A program made the position numbers and the translations under genes. Positions 5,273 through 13,834 of a stretch of 14,048 bases of DNA are shown piece after piece (positions within the stretch are counted from its first letter, which is position 1; each line of letters starts with the position of its first letter). Source of the stretch: an uncultured Clostridia bacterium (GTDB taxonomy: Bacteria; Bacillota; Clostridia; Christensenellales; CAG-314); contig CAKQXG010000042.1 in assembly GCA_934281515.1 (NCBI GenBank), positions 1 through 14,048 of the forward strand, read 5' to 3'. The notes below the pieces were generated by a model. That model was not told where the DNA came from, made no database searches, and saw only the letters and a program-made list of their open reading frames with translations.

Positions 5273-8200
5273 ATGAGCAAGTCAACTTTACTCAGAATTG
5301 TCGCAATAACCGTCGTGTTGCTGATTGTCTGCGCAACGTTTGTTGCATGCAAGGACAGAACGATCACCGTTACGTTTGTTACAAACGGCGGTGCGGAGAT
5401 TGCTCCGATCACCGTCAAGCTCGGCTCCGAGGTTACTTTGCCGCGCGCCGAAAAAAGCGGCAGAGAGTTTGTCGGTTGGTACTACGACAAGGATTTTGTC
5501 GAAGTTTGCCCCGACGTAACCAAATTCGATACTGACCAAACGTTGTACGCGCGCTACGGGATTCGGTTGACCTTCGACGCGTCGGGCGGTAGCGAAGTCG
5601 CTTCACGACTATATTACGAGGGCGAAGAACTCGGAGCCTTGCCCGTTACATACAAAAACGGCTTTTCTTTCAGTGGCTGGTACTACGATGTCGAACTCAA
5701 CAAGGTCGTAGGCAAAAAGGATGTGTTGAGTAATCCGACAACGGTGTACGCGGCGTTTTCCGAAACTGCCGACACTCTCAAAAAACTGACAAGCGTGCGC
5801 GACACGTCCGATTTGCCCCTCGTCGAAGTCAAAGCCGACGGCATTACGCTGCACAACGAAAACGTCGCCGACTATCTGTCTCTTATGTCATTTGGCGGCG
5901 AGACGATTCGGCTTATCTGCATGTCGTCAGCCGACGGTTTGTACAACATGCAACCCGTCAAGCGATTGGACGAAGGCGCAAGCTATTCGCTCAAGGCATT
6001 GTCGGGTGCGGTAAAATTCGTCTCCGTCGACGGCTACGATACCGAGCGTGCCGACGAAGTGACATTTACCACCCACAAGGAGCAAAAGGAAGTAATCGAG
6101 CGCAAAGCCGTTGTACATATTACTCCCGACGAGCTTGCCAAGTGGGAAGAAAACGTATACGTATATATGGATACGGGGCTTGAAAAAGACGTCAACCGCA
6201 TTGTCGTCAAGCCGAACGGCTCAAAGATAATCGAAGTCGGCACAATAGTCACCGTCGGCGAACAAGCCACCGAGCAGGACGGCGACTACATTTGCAAAGT
6301 TATTGCCGTCAAGCGCGAAACCATGAAGTATGTTGTCGGCAACGATGTCAGGGAAGGCGAGTTTATCGTAATGGACGTGGTTACGCCCAACGTGGACGAC
6401 ATCTATCTTGATCTGGACATCTACGGCGAGCGGCAAGCGCAATTGGAAGGCGTTGTAAGTCTTTCTGCAGAGACCATCGCCGAAAACGTTGCCAAAAATC
6501 AAGGCGTGGCGGTACTAAAAGAAGCTGTCAAAAATGCCGTAGACAACTCTCCCACCGTCAACGAATACCTGCAAAAACTCCCCGACGAGCGCGACAGACA
6601 AGCCTTTGCTATGGCTCTTGGCGGATTTAACTTCCAGATGCCAAAGGTGCGTATAGACATCAGCGGCACAAAACTGGGCTTCGAGATAGAGCTTGGCGGC
6701 GAAATCAGTATCAAAAATTTCAAGGTCAGCGTTACGGTGACCATACAAAACACAACGTCCGTCGACTACCGCTACACGATTTGCAAGTCGGGCAAAGTCA
6801 CGCTGAATCCGTTGCTGTGGTTTTACACCGACATCAAGGTGGACCTTGCCAACGACTTCTCTATCGAGTTGCAAGCGGCAGTGGAGTTTAGCGACGGCGA
6901 CGAGGATATACACGGCATAATCGACATCACCGACGAAGTGGAATATGTCATGGACATTGCCAAGGACGGGCAAAACAAGTTTGCCGAAGCTATCGGCGGC
7001 AGTCCGTTGTGGGACGACTCCGAATTGGAGTATGCCGACATATTCAGCATTCCGCTCGGACAAATTCCTCTGCCCGTACCTGTGGTGTCGCTGCAACTGG
7101 AGTTTAACGTGGTCGGCTCTCTCGGAGCACGCGCAGGGTTGTATGTGGAGTTTGCTCATCATTATGTCGAAACGACCACTCTTACCAACGGCGAAACGGC
7201 AAACGGAGACAATGGCAAACCCGTGATGTTTAACGAGTTCAAGTTTACTCGCGCAACCGCCGCCAACGAGATTGACATCTCCGTATTGCTCAAGGGACAA
7301 GTCGGTTTCCGATGCGGATTGGAAGTGCGGTTGTCACTGTCGGTGGTGCGCCTTAACAACGTTGCCTCGGCATACGTGTCGTTCCGATTCGGTCCCTACG
7401 TGGAGTTGTCGGGGTTGGTCAACTTCCGCTACAGCTATGACGCGGTAAACAGAGTGTCGGAAACTCATCTGTACGGCGGCATGTATCTCGACGTCGGGTT
7501 GTTTGTCAATGCCAAAATCGGGGCAAAGTTCCTTGTATATGATGTCAACACCGACATTTTCGACAAGAAAATCAGTCTGTACGGCGTTGGCGAACGGCTT
7601 ATTCCGCTTGGTTTCGACGGGGAGCCTAATACGCCGGACAATCCGTACGTCACTACCTCTCGCTATGGCGGCGTACGTATGAGTACTGCCGAAATGCGGT
7701 ATCTTGACATCGTGACGGGCGAAGAAGTGACGGACAACGCGCTGCGCACACGGTACGGATCGATTTTCTACTACGAGTTCGAGCTGGTCGACATGCCCGA
7801 CTATCAGACGGAAAATTACGCCGATTACATATGGATAGGCGACTATCCCGTCATTTCCAGAAACTACCCCTACAAAATACTGCGCTATGCCGTCAAGGCA
7901 AAACTGTTGCCAAAGCATGGCGTGTATGCAAGCGGTATCGAACGGTTGTACTACGTGGAGTACCGCAACCCCGACGGCAGAGACTACGTTTACCAAAACA
8001 GCGAGTTCCGCAACGAGTACTATGCAGGCGGCGGATCCACCTTCTCGGAAGTGCTGTATTTCCTTACTTTCCGCGAAGGCGAGCAGGTTGTGCCGCCGGA
8101 CATCTACGACAATTTGCCCGTGCGCCAAGGCTACTACCTGGATATCAACGACCTGTGGGAAAAGTACTATCCGTTTATGGGCGACCAAATCGACGACCGA

Positions 8201-11200
8201 TTTGACGGCACTTTCCCCAAAGTAACTGTCGACAACGCCAGCGAGATATTAAAAGGGTATCTTATCGTCAATACGTGCTACTACCGCTTGAAGTGGAAAC
8301 AGATGACTTACACTGCCGACTTCTACTACCCCGAGTACGAAACGGCAGACAAGGTGTCGGACAACAAGCGCCTTGCCACGGTCAACATGGTGTATGCGCC
8401 GTCGGCAAGAATGTTTGTGTTGCTTACGGACAACATCACCGCGCCGCAGATTCATGGCAAACAGTTTGTCGGGTTTGCAAGCGGTTGCGGACTGACATTT
8501 ACCAACAACTACTATGAAATCTTGCCCGAAAGTGACGTTTCGCGCATTGCCAATGTCGAAAGCGGTACTTATCCCGTTGTTTATGTAGACACCGAGTCGC
8601 AACTGTACAAGGACAACTTCGCCGCAATCGCTAACGGAGCAACTTTTGTGGCGCAGTATAAAGACACCGGTGTATTTACCGAAACTTACGTGTTGGAAAC
8701 GGGTTCGGTCAAGCGCGTCAAGGTGGAGTACAAACCCTTTAACTACGGCACGACGGCGATTCGCCCGATGCCGCCAAAGGATTTTGCAATAGGTACGGAG
8801 TTTGTCGCAGACGGTAACACATACGTTGTCAAGGGATACAGAGACATCAACCCGACAAGCGAAGAAAACAGTCGCTACTACGATGTGACGGATATGCCCG
8901 ACGTTACCAAAAACCGCATTTACTATGTGTTGTTTGAACGCAAAGACCTTGCCGATGTGCCTGTGTACTACATTAACATAGTGGCAAACGGACAAAAAAT
9001 AGGCGACTACGGAGTAAAACAGGGCGAGCCGATAAACGCCGAACTTCTCAAAATCAACTTCGACTACAAAACGTTAATAGGCAAATTGGCAGGCTATCCG
9101 ACAAGTAAGGTCGACGAAGTGGCAGACGACAACTATACTGTGACATGGAATACAGACCAACTGCCTGCGCGTATGCCGAGCTATGACATCACTGTTACCG
9201 TCGACGTGACATATCGGCTTAAACAACTGACGGCGGAGTTTGTTCTGACCGACGACAACCACAGCTTTGCAAACGGTGTAGCGTATGAAACCCGCACCGA
9301 CGGCAGCAGAGTGCACATGGAGAGCGGCGTAACCTGGACTTACGGTTCGACAGACGAATCGGCGTTCTACTCTCTGCCGAAACTTAACGACTACTTTGAC
9401 GCGAGTTCCGACACGTACTACGCATTTTACGGTTGGCAAAACAATCGCGGCGAACAAGTGCCCTATGGCATAAGCATTGCTTTTGTACAAAACGAATCCT
9501 ATTTGCCCGTGTTTACCTGGCGCACGGTGTTGCCCACGCTGGCATTTGTTGCCTATGACGACTACGGCTACGAGTATTTCTACCGTCTTGCGACGGGCAA
9601 TTACTTTGGCAAAACTCTTGCAGAAGTGATTCGCTCGGAAAAGTTGTCCGAACCGACGCGTCGCGACATAAACGGCGTTTACGCCTACACTTTCGACGGT
9701 TGGGGCGTGGATACAGGTACATACACGATCGGCGACGAGCGAGATATTGACGGCAATGTAAAAACCTATTTGTTGTTCAAAGCGCAGTTTGTCTCGGACT
9801 ACATGCAACATACCGTCACTTTTGACGCAGGCGAAGGCAAGTTTGACGACGGCAAAAACGTCAAAAAAATTATCGAAAAGTACGGTACGTCTCTCGGAGA
9901 CATCGCTCCGCAAAACTACACCGACGAGCGCGGAACATTTACCTTTGTATGCTGGACGACGGTTCAATACTCCTTGCAGGACAGGGTGGACGAACTTGTC
10001 GTCGGCAATGCGGACGTGACATACTATGCTTACTACTTGCTTGCTCCGCAAACCATCACCCTTACTTTCCGCGGCAGAGTGGAAACGGAACCACAGGACG
10101 GTAGCGGCAAGGTGTACTTCGACGGGGACAAAACCAGGACGGAACTGTCCGTAAGCGGACTGTACGGCACAAGTTTCTACCTTACCGCCAACCGCTTTGC
10201 CGTAGACAGCCTGTCCAAGACCTACGTGCCCGACTATCTCAAGTGGACGTTGGGCGGCAGGGAGTGCGTCAGCGCATTCTACAACGACGGCTACATGGCA
10301 AACATTCCTTTCGACGGCAATGCCGAAGTGGAAATCGTGTTTAAAGAGGCAACGCCCAAAGTGGTAAACATTGCGTTTGTCTCGGACGGCGAGTGTTTCG
10401 AGCCGGACGGCAGCAAAATCGAAGGTGTGGAGTGCAACGGATACATGAGCGGTTTCCGTCACGTGGCAAACTTCTACCAAAATTACGGCACGACCATGGC
10501 TGCGCCTTTCGTGGACTATTACAGCGACAAGTACTACCGCTTTGACCATTGGGAGACAAGACCGACCGACGGAACGGACGTTGTTTCCGTCAAGGCAGGC
10601 GAATCGATTACCTTTACTTCCGACATGGTGTTTTACGGCGTGTATGTGCACGACACCGAACAAAAGGTGGAGTTGACCTTCCGCGCGGAAAGTTACCCCT
10701 TTGGCGAGTCTGCCACGGTGCAAAGCAACAATCTGGTCGGTATCGAGACGTTTGCCGACGGCAGTGTCGAGCTGATCGACAGCGGCGTTGCCGATACTAA
10801 CGTGACATTCGACAAGGTTCCGCAGTGCAAAGGCATGTCGTTTGTCGGCTGGACTACCGACGGCAAAACGGTACTTACTCCGCAACAGCTTGCCGCGACA
10901 ACCTATGCGGAACGACTGACCTACTACGCGGTGTATCGGGCAGCGGCGGACAAATTTACTGTTACAATCAATGCGGGCGACGGCAAGTTTAGCGACAACA
11001 GTACTCAAAAAACGCTTACGTATGTGGATTTCGGCGCACTTACGTCTCAACTGGATAAGCCTGCGCCAAACGCAACCGAACTTGTGTTCAGTCACTACGT
11101 CGACGAAAATGACTACCCCGTAACGGCGATTTCGGGCGACCGGACGTTGTATGCGCGTTATGCAAAACCCGTCGCAACATTTGAAGACTTGCAAAACATC

Positions 11201-12385
11201 AACCTTGCACCCGACCAGAACTACGTATTGACAGCCGACATCAGGGCAGGCGGTTACATGCTTGACGTCGGCACTGCGGACTGGACGGCACTCGGAGCCA
11301 ATACGCAACACGGTTTCAGCGGTACGTTAAACGGCAACGGACACAAAATCGACATCGGTGCAAAAGCAGGCGGCAAGCAAAACTTCGGTTTGTTCGGTAA
11401 GCTTAGCGGAACGGCGTACAACCTGTGGGTGTCGGGATATTTCTCGATTTCGGGCAACACCGACGCGACAAACCTGGGCACTCTGTGCGGTGAAGTGACG
11501 GCAACGGGGCGAGTGATCGACTGTATTACAATGACAAGGTTTAACGTAGCCGTTACCGTCGACAGACAACTGTCCGTGTCCGGTACTATTGGCACCAACC
11601 GCGGACTTGTCGACGGTCTGATGGCAAATTGCAGCGGACAAATCAGCGTTGACAGCAACTATTTGTTCAATGCAGGCGCGGTTGTCGGTGCAAACTACGG
11701 GCGCATTGTCAACGTCAATCAAGGCGGTATGGGCGGTGCCGTTTATGTGTCGCTTGCACGCAGTCTCAATTGTAACGTCGGCAGTTTTATCGGGTACAAC
11801 CAAGGCGAGATAAACAACAGTTTTGCCGAACGTCCCGTGTCGATCAACCTGTCGCAGGGAGACAACGTGTATCTGGCAGGCTCGGTCAGGCTGGGCGGCT
11901 TTGTCGGCAAAAACGACGGTGCAATCGGCAATTGTACCGTATTGTACGGCAAGTTGGAGTACAGCGTGGACAACATTACGTTGTTCGGACAGAGCGGCTT
12001 GCACCTTAGTTATAACCCTTATACGGAAAAGCCTTGTTACACCGTATACGTTGTCGGACGAGACAATCAGGGCGTGACGTACACAACCAAATGTGTAATC
12101 TACCTTGACGACAACGCCGCCAAGACAGGCTCGACGGAGTACGACGAGTACACCTGGACGGAGTTTGTCAATGCAAAACCTGCCGAAGCGCGCAAGATTG
12201 CCGCTTTGCGTAGCGCAGTGATTTTTGACGGCTTTGTAAGCGATAACGGCGGTGTCGCGACCAACTGCACGGTGGTGGACAACGTAGGTACCGGCAACGG
12301 AGCGGAACTAGTGGCAAGTTGCAACTTCGACGAGCTTAAATGGAGTTACCTCGAACGTCAATTCAACAATTTGTTCGGCAATTGA
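5273..12385 (+). CDS. Giant surface lipoprotein, InlB-type B repeats and GLUG-like repeats (2370 aa)
   Basis: Start is fixed by GGAGG at 5263-5267 and by a lipoprotein signal peptide ending FVAC (Cys26), so the protein is probably lipid-anchored on the outer face of the membrane; no LPXTG or C-terminal membrane segment is seen. Residues about 29-95 and 97-163 are InlB B-repeat (Listeria-Bacteroides, Flg_new) units with FVGWYYD and FSGWYYD centres and LYARYG-like ends. Residues about 165-455 are unrecognised. About 455-785 is rich in alternating hydrophobic/polar strands and Gly, also unrecognised. From about 1013 to 1963 come seven or so more divergent B repeats (centres such as FDGW, FVCW, FDHW, FVGWTTDG). 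From about 1965 to 2300 lies a GLUG-like beta-helix with repeated G-x-I-x-N-C and VG-x-N-x-G patterns. A role in adhesion or surface interaction is inferred from the domain types only. It lies where mnmE commonly sits and ends at a bidirectional terminator. Confidence 0.85.
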   Translation: MSKSTLLRIVAITVVLLIVCATFVACKDRTITVTFVTNGGAEIAPITVKLGSEVTLPRAEKSGREFVGWYYDKDFVEVCPDVTKFDTDQTLYARYGIRLTFDASGGSEVASRLYYEGEELGALPVTYKNGFSFSGWYYDVELNKVVGKKDVLSNPTTVYAAFSETADTLKKLTSVRDTSDLPLVEVKADGITLHNENVADYLSLMSFGGETIRLICMSSADGLYNMQPVKRLDEGASYSLKALSGAVKFVSVDGYDTERADEVTFTTHKEQKEVIERKAVVHITPDELAKWEENVYVYMDTGLEKDVNRIVVKPNGSKIIEVGTIVTVGEQATEQDGDYICKVIAVKRETMKYVVGNDVREGEFIVMDVVTPNVDDIYLDLDIYGERQAQLEGVVSLSAETIAENVAKNQGVAVLKEAVKNAVDNSPTVNEYLQKLPDERDRQAFAMALGGFNFQMPKVRIDISGTKLGFEIELGGEISIKNFKVSVTVTIQNTTSVDYRYTICKSGKVTLNPLLWFYTDIKVDLANDFSIELQAAVEFSDGDEDIHGIIDITDEVEYVMDIAKDGQNKFAEAIGGSPLWDDSELEYADIFSIPLGQIPLPVPVVSLQLEFNVVGSLGARAGLYVEFAHHYVETTTLTNGETANGDNGKPVMFNEFKFTRATAANEIDISVLLKGQVGFRCGLEVRLSLSVVRLNNVASAYVSFRFGPYVELSGLVNFRYSYDAVNRVSETHLYGGMYLDVGLFVNAKIGAKFLVYDVNTDIFDKKISLYGVGERLIPLGFDGEPNTPDNPYVTTSRYGGVRMSTAEMRYLDIVTGEEVTDNALRTRYGSIFYYEFELVDMPDYQTENYADYIWIGDYPVISRNYPYKILRYAVKAKLLPKHGVYASGIERLYYVEYRNPDGRDYVYQNSEFRNEYYAGGGSTFSEVLYFLTFREGEQVVPPDIYDNLPVRQGYYLDINDLWEKYYPFMGDQIDDRFDGTFPKVTVDNASEILKGYLIVNTCYYRLKWKQMTYTADFYYPEYETADKVSDNKRLATVNMVYAPSARMFVLLTDNITAPQIHGKQFVGFASGCGLTFTNNYYEILPESDVSRIANVESGTYPVVYVDTESQLYKDNFAAIANGATFVAQYKDTGVFTETYVLETGSVKRVKVEYKPFNYGTTAIRPMPPKDFAIGTEFVADGNTYVVKGYRDINPTSEENSRYYDVTDMPDVTKNRIYYVLFERKDLADVPVYYINIVANGQKIGDYGVKQGEPINAELLKINFDYKTLIGKLAGYPTSKVDEVADDNYTVTWNTDQLPARMPSYDITVTVDVTYRLKQLTAEFVLTDDNHSFANGVAYETRTDGSRVHMESGVTWTYGSTDESAFYSLPKLNDYFDASSDTYYAFYGWQNNRGEQVPYGISIAFVQNESYLPVFTWRTVLPTLAFVAYDDYGYEYFYRLATGNYFGKTLAEVIRSEKLSEPTRRDINGVYAYTFDGWGVDTGTYTIGDERDIDGNVKTYLLFKAQFVSDYMQHTVTFDAGEGKFDDGKNVKKIIEKYGTSLGDIAPQNYTDERGTFTFVCWTTVQYSLQDRVDELVVGNADVTYYAYYLLAPQTITLTFRGRVETEPQDGSGKVYFDGDKTRTELSVSGLYGTSFYLTANRFAVDSLSKTYVPDYLKWTLGGRECVSAFYNDGYMANIPFDGNAEVEIVFKEATPKVVNIAFVSDGECFEPDGSKIEGVECNGYMSGFRHVANFYQNYGTTMAAPFVDYYSDKYYRFDHWETRPTDGTDVVSVKAGESITFTSDMVFYGVYVHDTEQKVELTFRAESYPFGESATVQSNNLVGIETFADGSVELIDSGVADTNVTFDKVPQCKGMSFVGWTTDGKTVLTPQQLAATTYAERLTYYAVYRAAADKFTVTINAGDGKFSDNSTQKTLTYVDFGALTSQLDKPAPNATELVFSHYVDENDYPVTAISGDRTLYARYAKPVATFEDLQNINLAPDQNYVLTADIRAGGYMLDVGTADWTALGANTQHGFSGTLNGNGHKIDIGAKAGGKQNFGLFGKLSGTAYNLWVSGYFSISGNTDATNLGTLCGEVTATGRVIDCITMTRFNVAVTVDRQLSVSGTIGTNRGLVDGLMANCSGQISVDSNYLFNAGAVVGANYGRIVNVNQGGMGGAVYVSLARSLNCNVGSFIGYNQGEINNSFAERPVSINLSQGDNVYLAGSVRLGGFVGKNDGAIGNCTVLYGKLEYSVDNITLFGQSGLHLSYNPYTEKPCYTVYVVGRDNQGVTYTTKCVIYLDDNAAKTGSTEYDEYTWTEFVNAKPAEARKIAALRSAVIFDGFVSDNGGVATNCTVVDNVGTGNGAELVASCNFDELKWSYLERQFNNLFGN

Positions 12386-12396
12386 CCGTACATCAC

Positions 12397-12430
12397 AAAA
12401 AGCCTTTTCCGATTTCGGAAAAGGCTTTTT
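12397..12430. terminator. Bidirectional intrinsic terminator between convergent genes
   Basis: A perfect 15-bp stem (12397-12411 with 12416-12430) and a 4-nt loop. The stem begins with an A run and ends with a T run, so it works on both strands. It lies 12 nt after the giant gene's stop (plus strand) and 14 nt beyond the stop of the glycosylase gene at 12444 (minus strand). Confidence 0.9.
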
Positions 12431-12443
12431 GCATGCTTGTTGT

Positions 12444-12902
12444 CTATTGCAGTTTAAATGCTTCCGTCCAGACTTGCAGGTCGAAGCGAGTGTTGGCAGG
12501 GCTTGTGCTCGGCAGTTGTATCACGGGCAAATCGCCGTCGTAACAAGCTCGCGTAAATTTGTACGCAAGAGTGCCGTTGCACAAAATTTTGCATACGTGT
12601 GTGTTTTTCAGCACTGTTTGCAGGTCGACAAATGTCACGTCCTTGATGTTGCTGTCGGCAGAACCTGCCACATTGCAACTGGCAACAATGTCCCACAACG
12701 CTATGCCGTTGGTCAGACACAGTTGCTTTTTGTGTTCCACGGTGTCGATCTCTCCGCCGAACACACTCTGCAACGTGCGCCAGAATCTGTTTTGTTTGTT
12801 GCCGTAGTAGAAGTCGACCTGTCGTGACCTGACGCTTGGAAAGCTCCCCAGTATCAGCACGCGACTGTTGCTGTCAAACAGTGGCGGAAATCCGTTAAAC
12901 AT
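12444..12902 (-). CDS. DNA-deoxyinosine (hypoxanthine-DNA) glycosylase, UDG superfamily family 6
   Basis: 152 aa, soluble and of typical length. Enzymes of this family remove hypoxanthine, the product of adenine deamination, from DNA to start base-excision repair. Motifs seen: VLILGSFPS (15-23), YYGNKQNRFW (32-41), which holds the Asn expected at the active site, ALWDIVASC (68-76), ILCNG (106-110) and LPSTSPAN (130-137), the last at the place of the UDG-superfamily motif 2 loop. The start at 12902 has a GGAGG site that overlaps the region of the upstream gene's stop, with 9 nt between the genes, so the two are almost certainly co-transcribed. The terminator at 12397-12430 ends the transcript. 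Confidence 0.85.
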   Translation of the reverse strand: MFNGFPPLFDSNSRVLILGSFPSVRSRQVDFYYGNKQNRFWRTLQSVFGGEIDTVEHKKQLCLTNGIALWDIVASCNVAGSADSNIKDVTFVDLQTVLKNTHVCKILCNGTLAYKFTRACYDGDLPVIQLPSTSPANTRFDLQVWTEAFKLQ

Positions 12903-12911
12903 CCCCGCCTC

Positions 12912-13466
12912 CTACTTGACGTTTACCGCGACGATGATGCCGCGCGCGGCAAAGTAGTCGACTATTGGTTTTTTCAGTAAATTTACGTCGTCTATGGTGG
13001 GCAGCAACTCTTCTATCATTTGCGCAACCACGGGTTTGTAGTCGTCGCTGTTTATCAGTACGCCCTGGCTGTCGGCAACCACTGCGTGGCGTTTGATGTA
13101 GCGATCAAATCTGCGGCGCATGATGTCCACAAACTTGACTTCCACCTGAAACGTTCCCTTTATCGACGGAGTATTACCGAATTTGCTTTTGCCAAAGTAG
13201 TATATGCGCCTGCGGCACCGTACAAATCGCATAGTAACGTCTTTGTACATGCGACTAAACAACCCCTTGTGCAAGTGTTTGACTACTTTACCGATGAGGT
13301 ATTTGCCGCGTTTGCCGTTTTTGCCGACAAAATGTCCTTTTTTGTAGACGTAGATTTCTTCGTTGTCCGCAAGGACAACTTCCGTCGTTTTGTCGTAGTC
13401 GCGCGTCGGCAAGTCCAGTACAAACGCATTGTCTTGCCTGTCAAGTTGTACAATAGTGTTTTTCAA
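12912..13466 (-). CDS. Hypothetical protein, possibly SPFH/YdjI-like
   Basis: 184 aa from a TTG start at 13466 with GGGAG six bases upstream; an in-frame extension to 13571 lacks a ribosome binding site and looks non-coding. No signal peptide or membrane segment. An N-terminal strand-rich part (EVVLADNEEIYVYKKGHFVG, 29-48) and RIYYFGKSKFG (87-97) recall the 'bait-conversion' SPFH proteins of the YdjI type. The C-terminal part, with a helix then DYFAARGIIVAVNVK (170-184), resembles the end of an SPFH domain. The protein is short and stops right there, lacking the coiled coil or zinc ribbon often found after it. The match is by eye and weak. It is the promoter-proximal gene of the operon with the DNA glycosylase, a pairing I do not recognise. 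Confidence 0.6.
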   Translation of the reverse strand: MKNTIVQLDRQDNAFVLDLPTRDYDKTTEVVLADNEEIYVYKKGHFVGKNGKRGKYLIGKVVKHLHKGLFSRMYKDVTMRFVRCRRRIYYFGKSKFGNTPSIKGTFQVEVKFVDIMRRRFDRYIKRHAVVADSQGVLINSDDYKPVVAQMIEELLPTIDDVNLLKKPIVDYFAARGIIVAVNVK

Positions 13467-13602
13467 TGGGTGCTCCCGATGTGGTAGAGTGCGTTGTCGA
13501 AACGTTTGCAACGGTACAAAAGTATTCTTGTGCAATGTCGGATCTGCGTTGCGAGCGACAGACAAACGCAACTTGTCGCAAAAACGGTTTCTACATCAAA
13601 TA

Positions 13603-13631
13603 ATTATATCACCACGCTTGTACAGTGTCAA
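13603..13631 (-). promoter_or_regulatory. Consensus sigma-A promoter of the SPFH-like/glycosylase operon
   Basis: Minus strand: TTGACA (13626-13631), 17-nt spacer, TATAAT (13603-13608); both hexamers are perfect. Predicted start about 13596, leader about 130 nt to the TTG at 13466. A TGTACA (13619-13624) lies within the spacer, and a TGTACA pair lies 17 bp upstream of the -35. Confidence 0.8.
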
Positions 13632-13647
13632 TATTAAATTGAATAAC

Positions 13648-13664
13648 TGTACATTTTTTGTACA
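13648..13664. promoter_or_regulatory. TGTACA-N5-TGTACA regulatory element, copy A
   Basis: Two perfect TGTACA hexamers (13648-13653 and 13659-13664) 11 bp apart, separated by TTTTT. The element lies just upstream of the -35 of the leftward operon, between divergent promoters. An 11-bp period of tandem hexamers is the pattern bound by OmpR-family response regulators such as WalR and PhoP. Confidence 0.5.
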
Positions 13665-13752
13665 TGCTCGGTGCTTACGTCTAAAAAACAGGGCTGCAAG
13701 CGCAAAAAGTTCCACTTTCTTTTCATTATTAAAACTTTATGTTTTACAACTC

Positions 13753-13781
13753 TTGAAATAATACGCACGTTGTGGTATAAT
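13753..13781 (+). promoter_or_regulatory. Sigma-A promoter of the right-edge lipoprotein gene
   Basis: TTGAAA (13753-13758), 17-nt spacer, TATAAT (13776-13781). Predicted start about 13788, leader about 47 nt. Confidence 0.8.
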
Positions 13782-13794
13782 TGTCAAAACCCGA

Positions 13795-13811
13795 TGTACA
13801 ATATCTGTACA
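13795..13811. promoter_or_regulatory. TGTACA-N5-TGTACA regulatory element, copy B
   Basis: Two perfect TGTACA hexamers (13795-13800 and 13806-13811) 11 bp apart, separated by ATATC, at about +8 to +24 of the lipoprotein transcript. This position would suit a repressor. The flanks extend the arms to ATGTACA/TGTACAT, so it can also be read as a 7-bp inverted repeat and could form an RNA hairpin. Confidence 0.5.
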
Positions 13812-13834
13812 TTATGGATAAATGAGGAAGAATG

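Noticed and set aside
9074..11311. 745-codon open frame on the minus strand inside the giant lipoprotein gene
   Set aside because: It is antisense to a gene with a signal peptide, ribosome binding site and repeat domains. The translated product is Val/His/Arg/Cys-rich without domains, as expected from the codon bias of the sense strand.
13467..13571. In-frame N-terminal extension of the SPFH-like protein
   Set aside because: No ribosome binding site at 13571. The TTG at 13466 has GGGAG six bases upstream, and the extension looks like untranslated leader.
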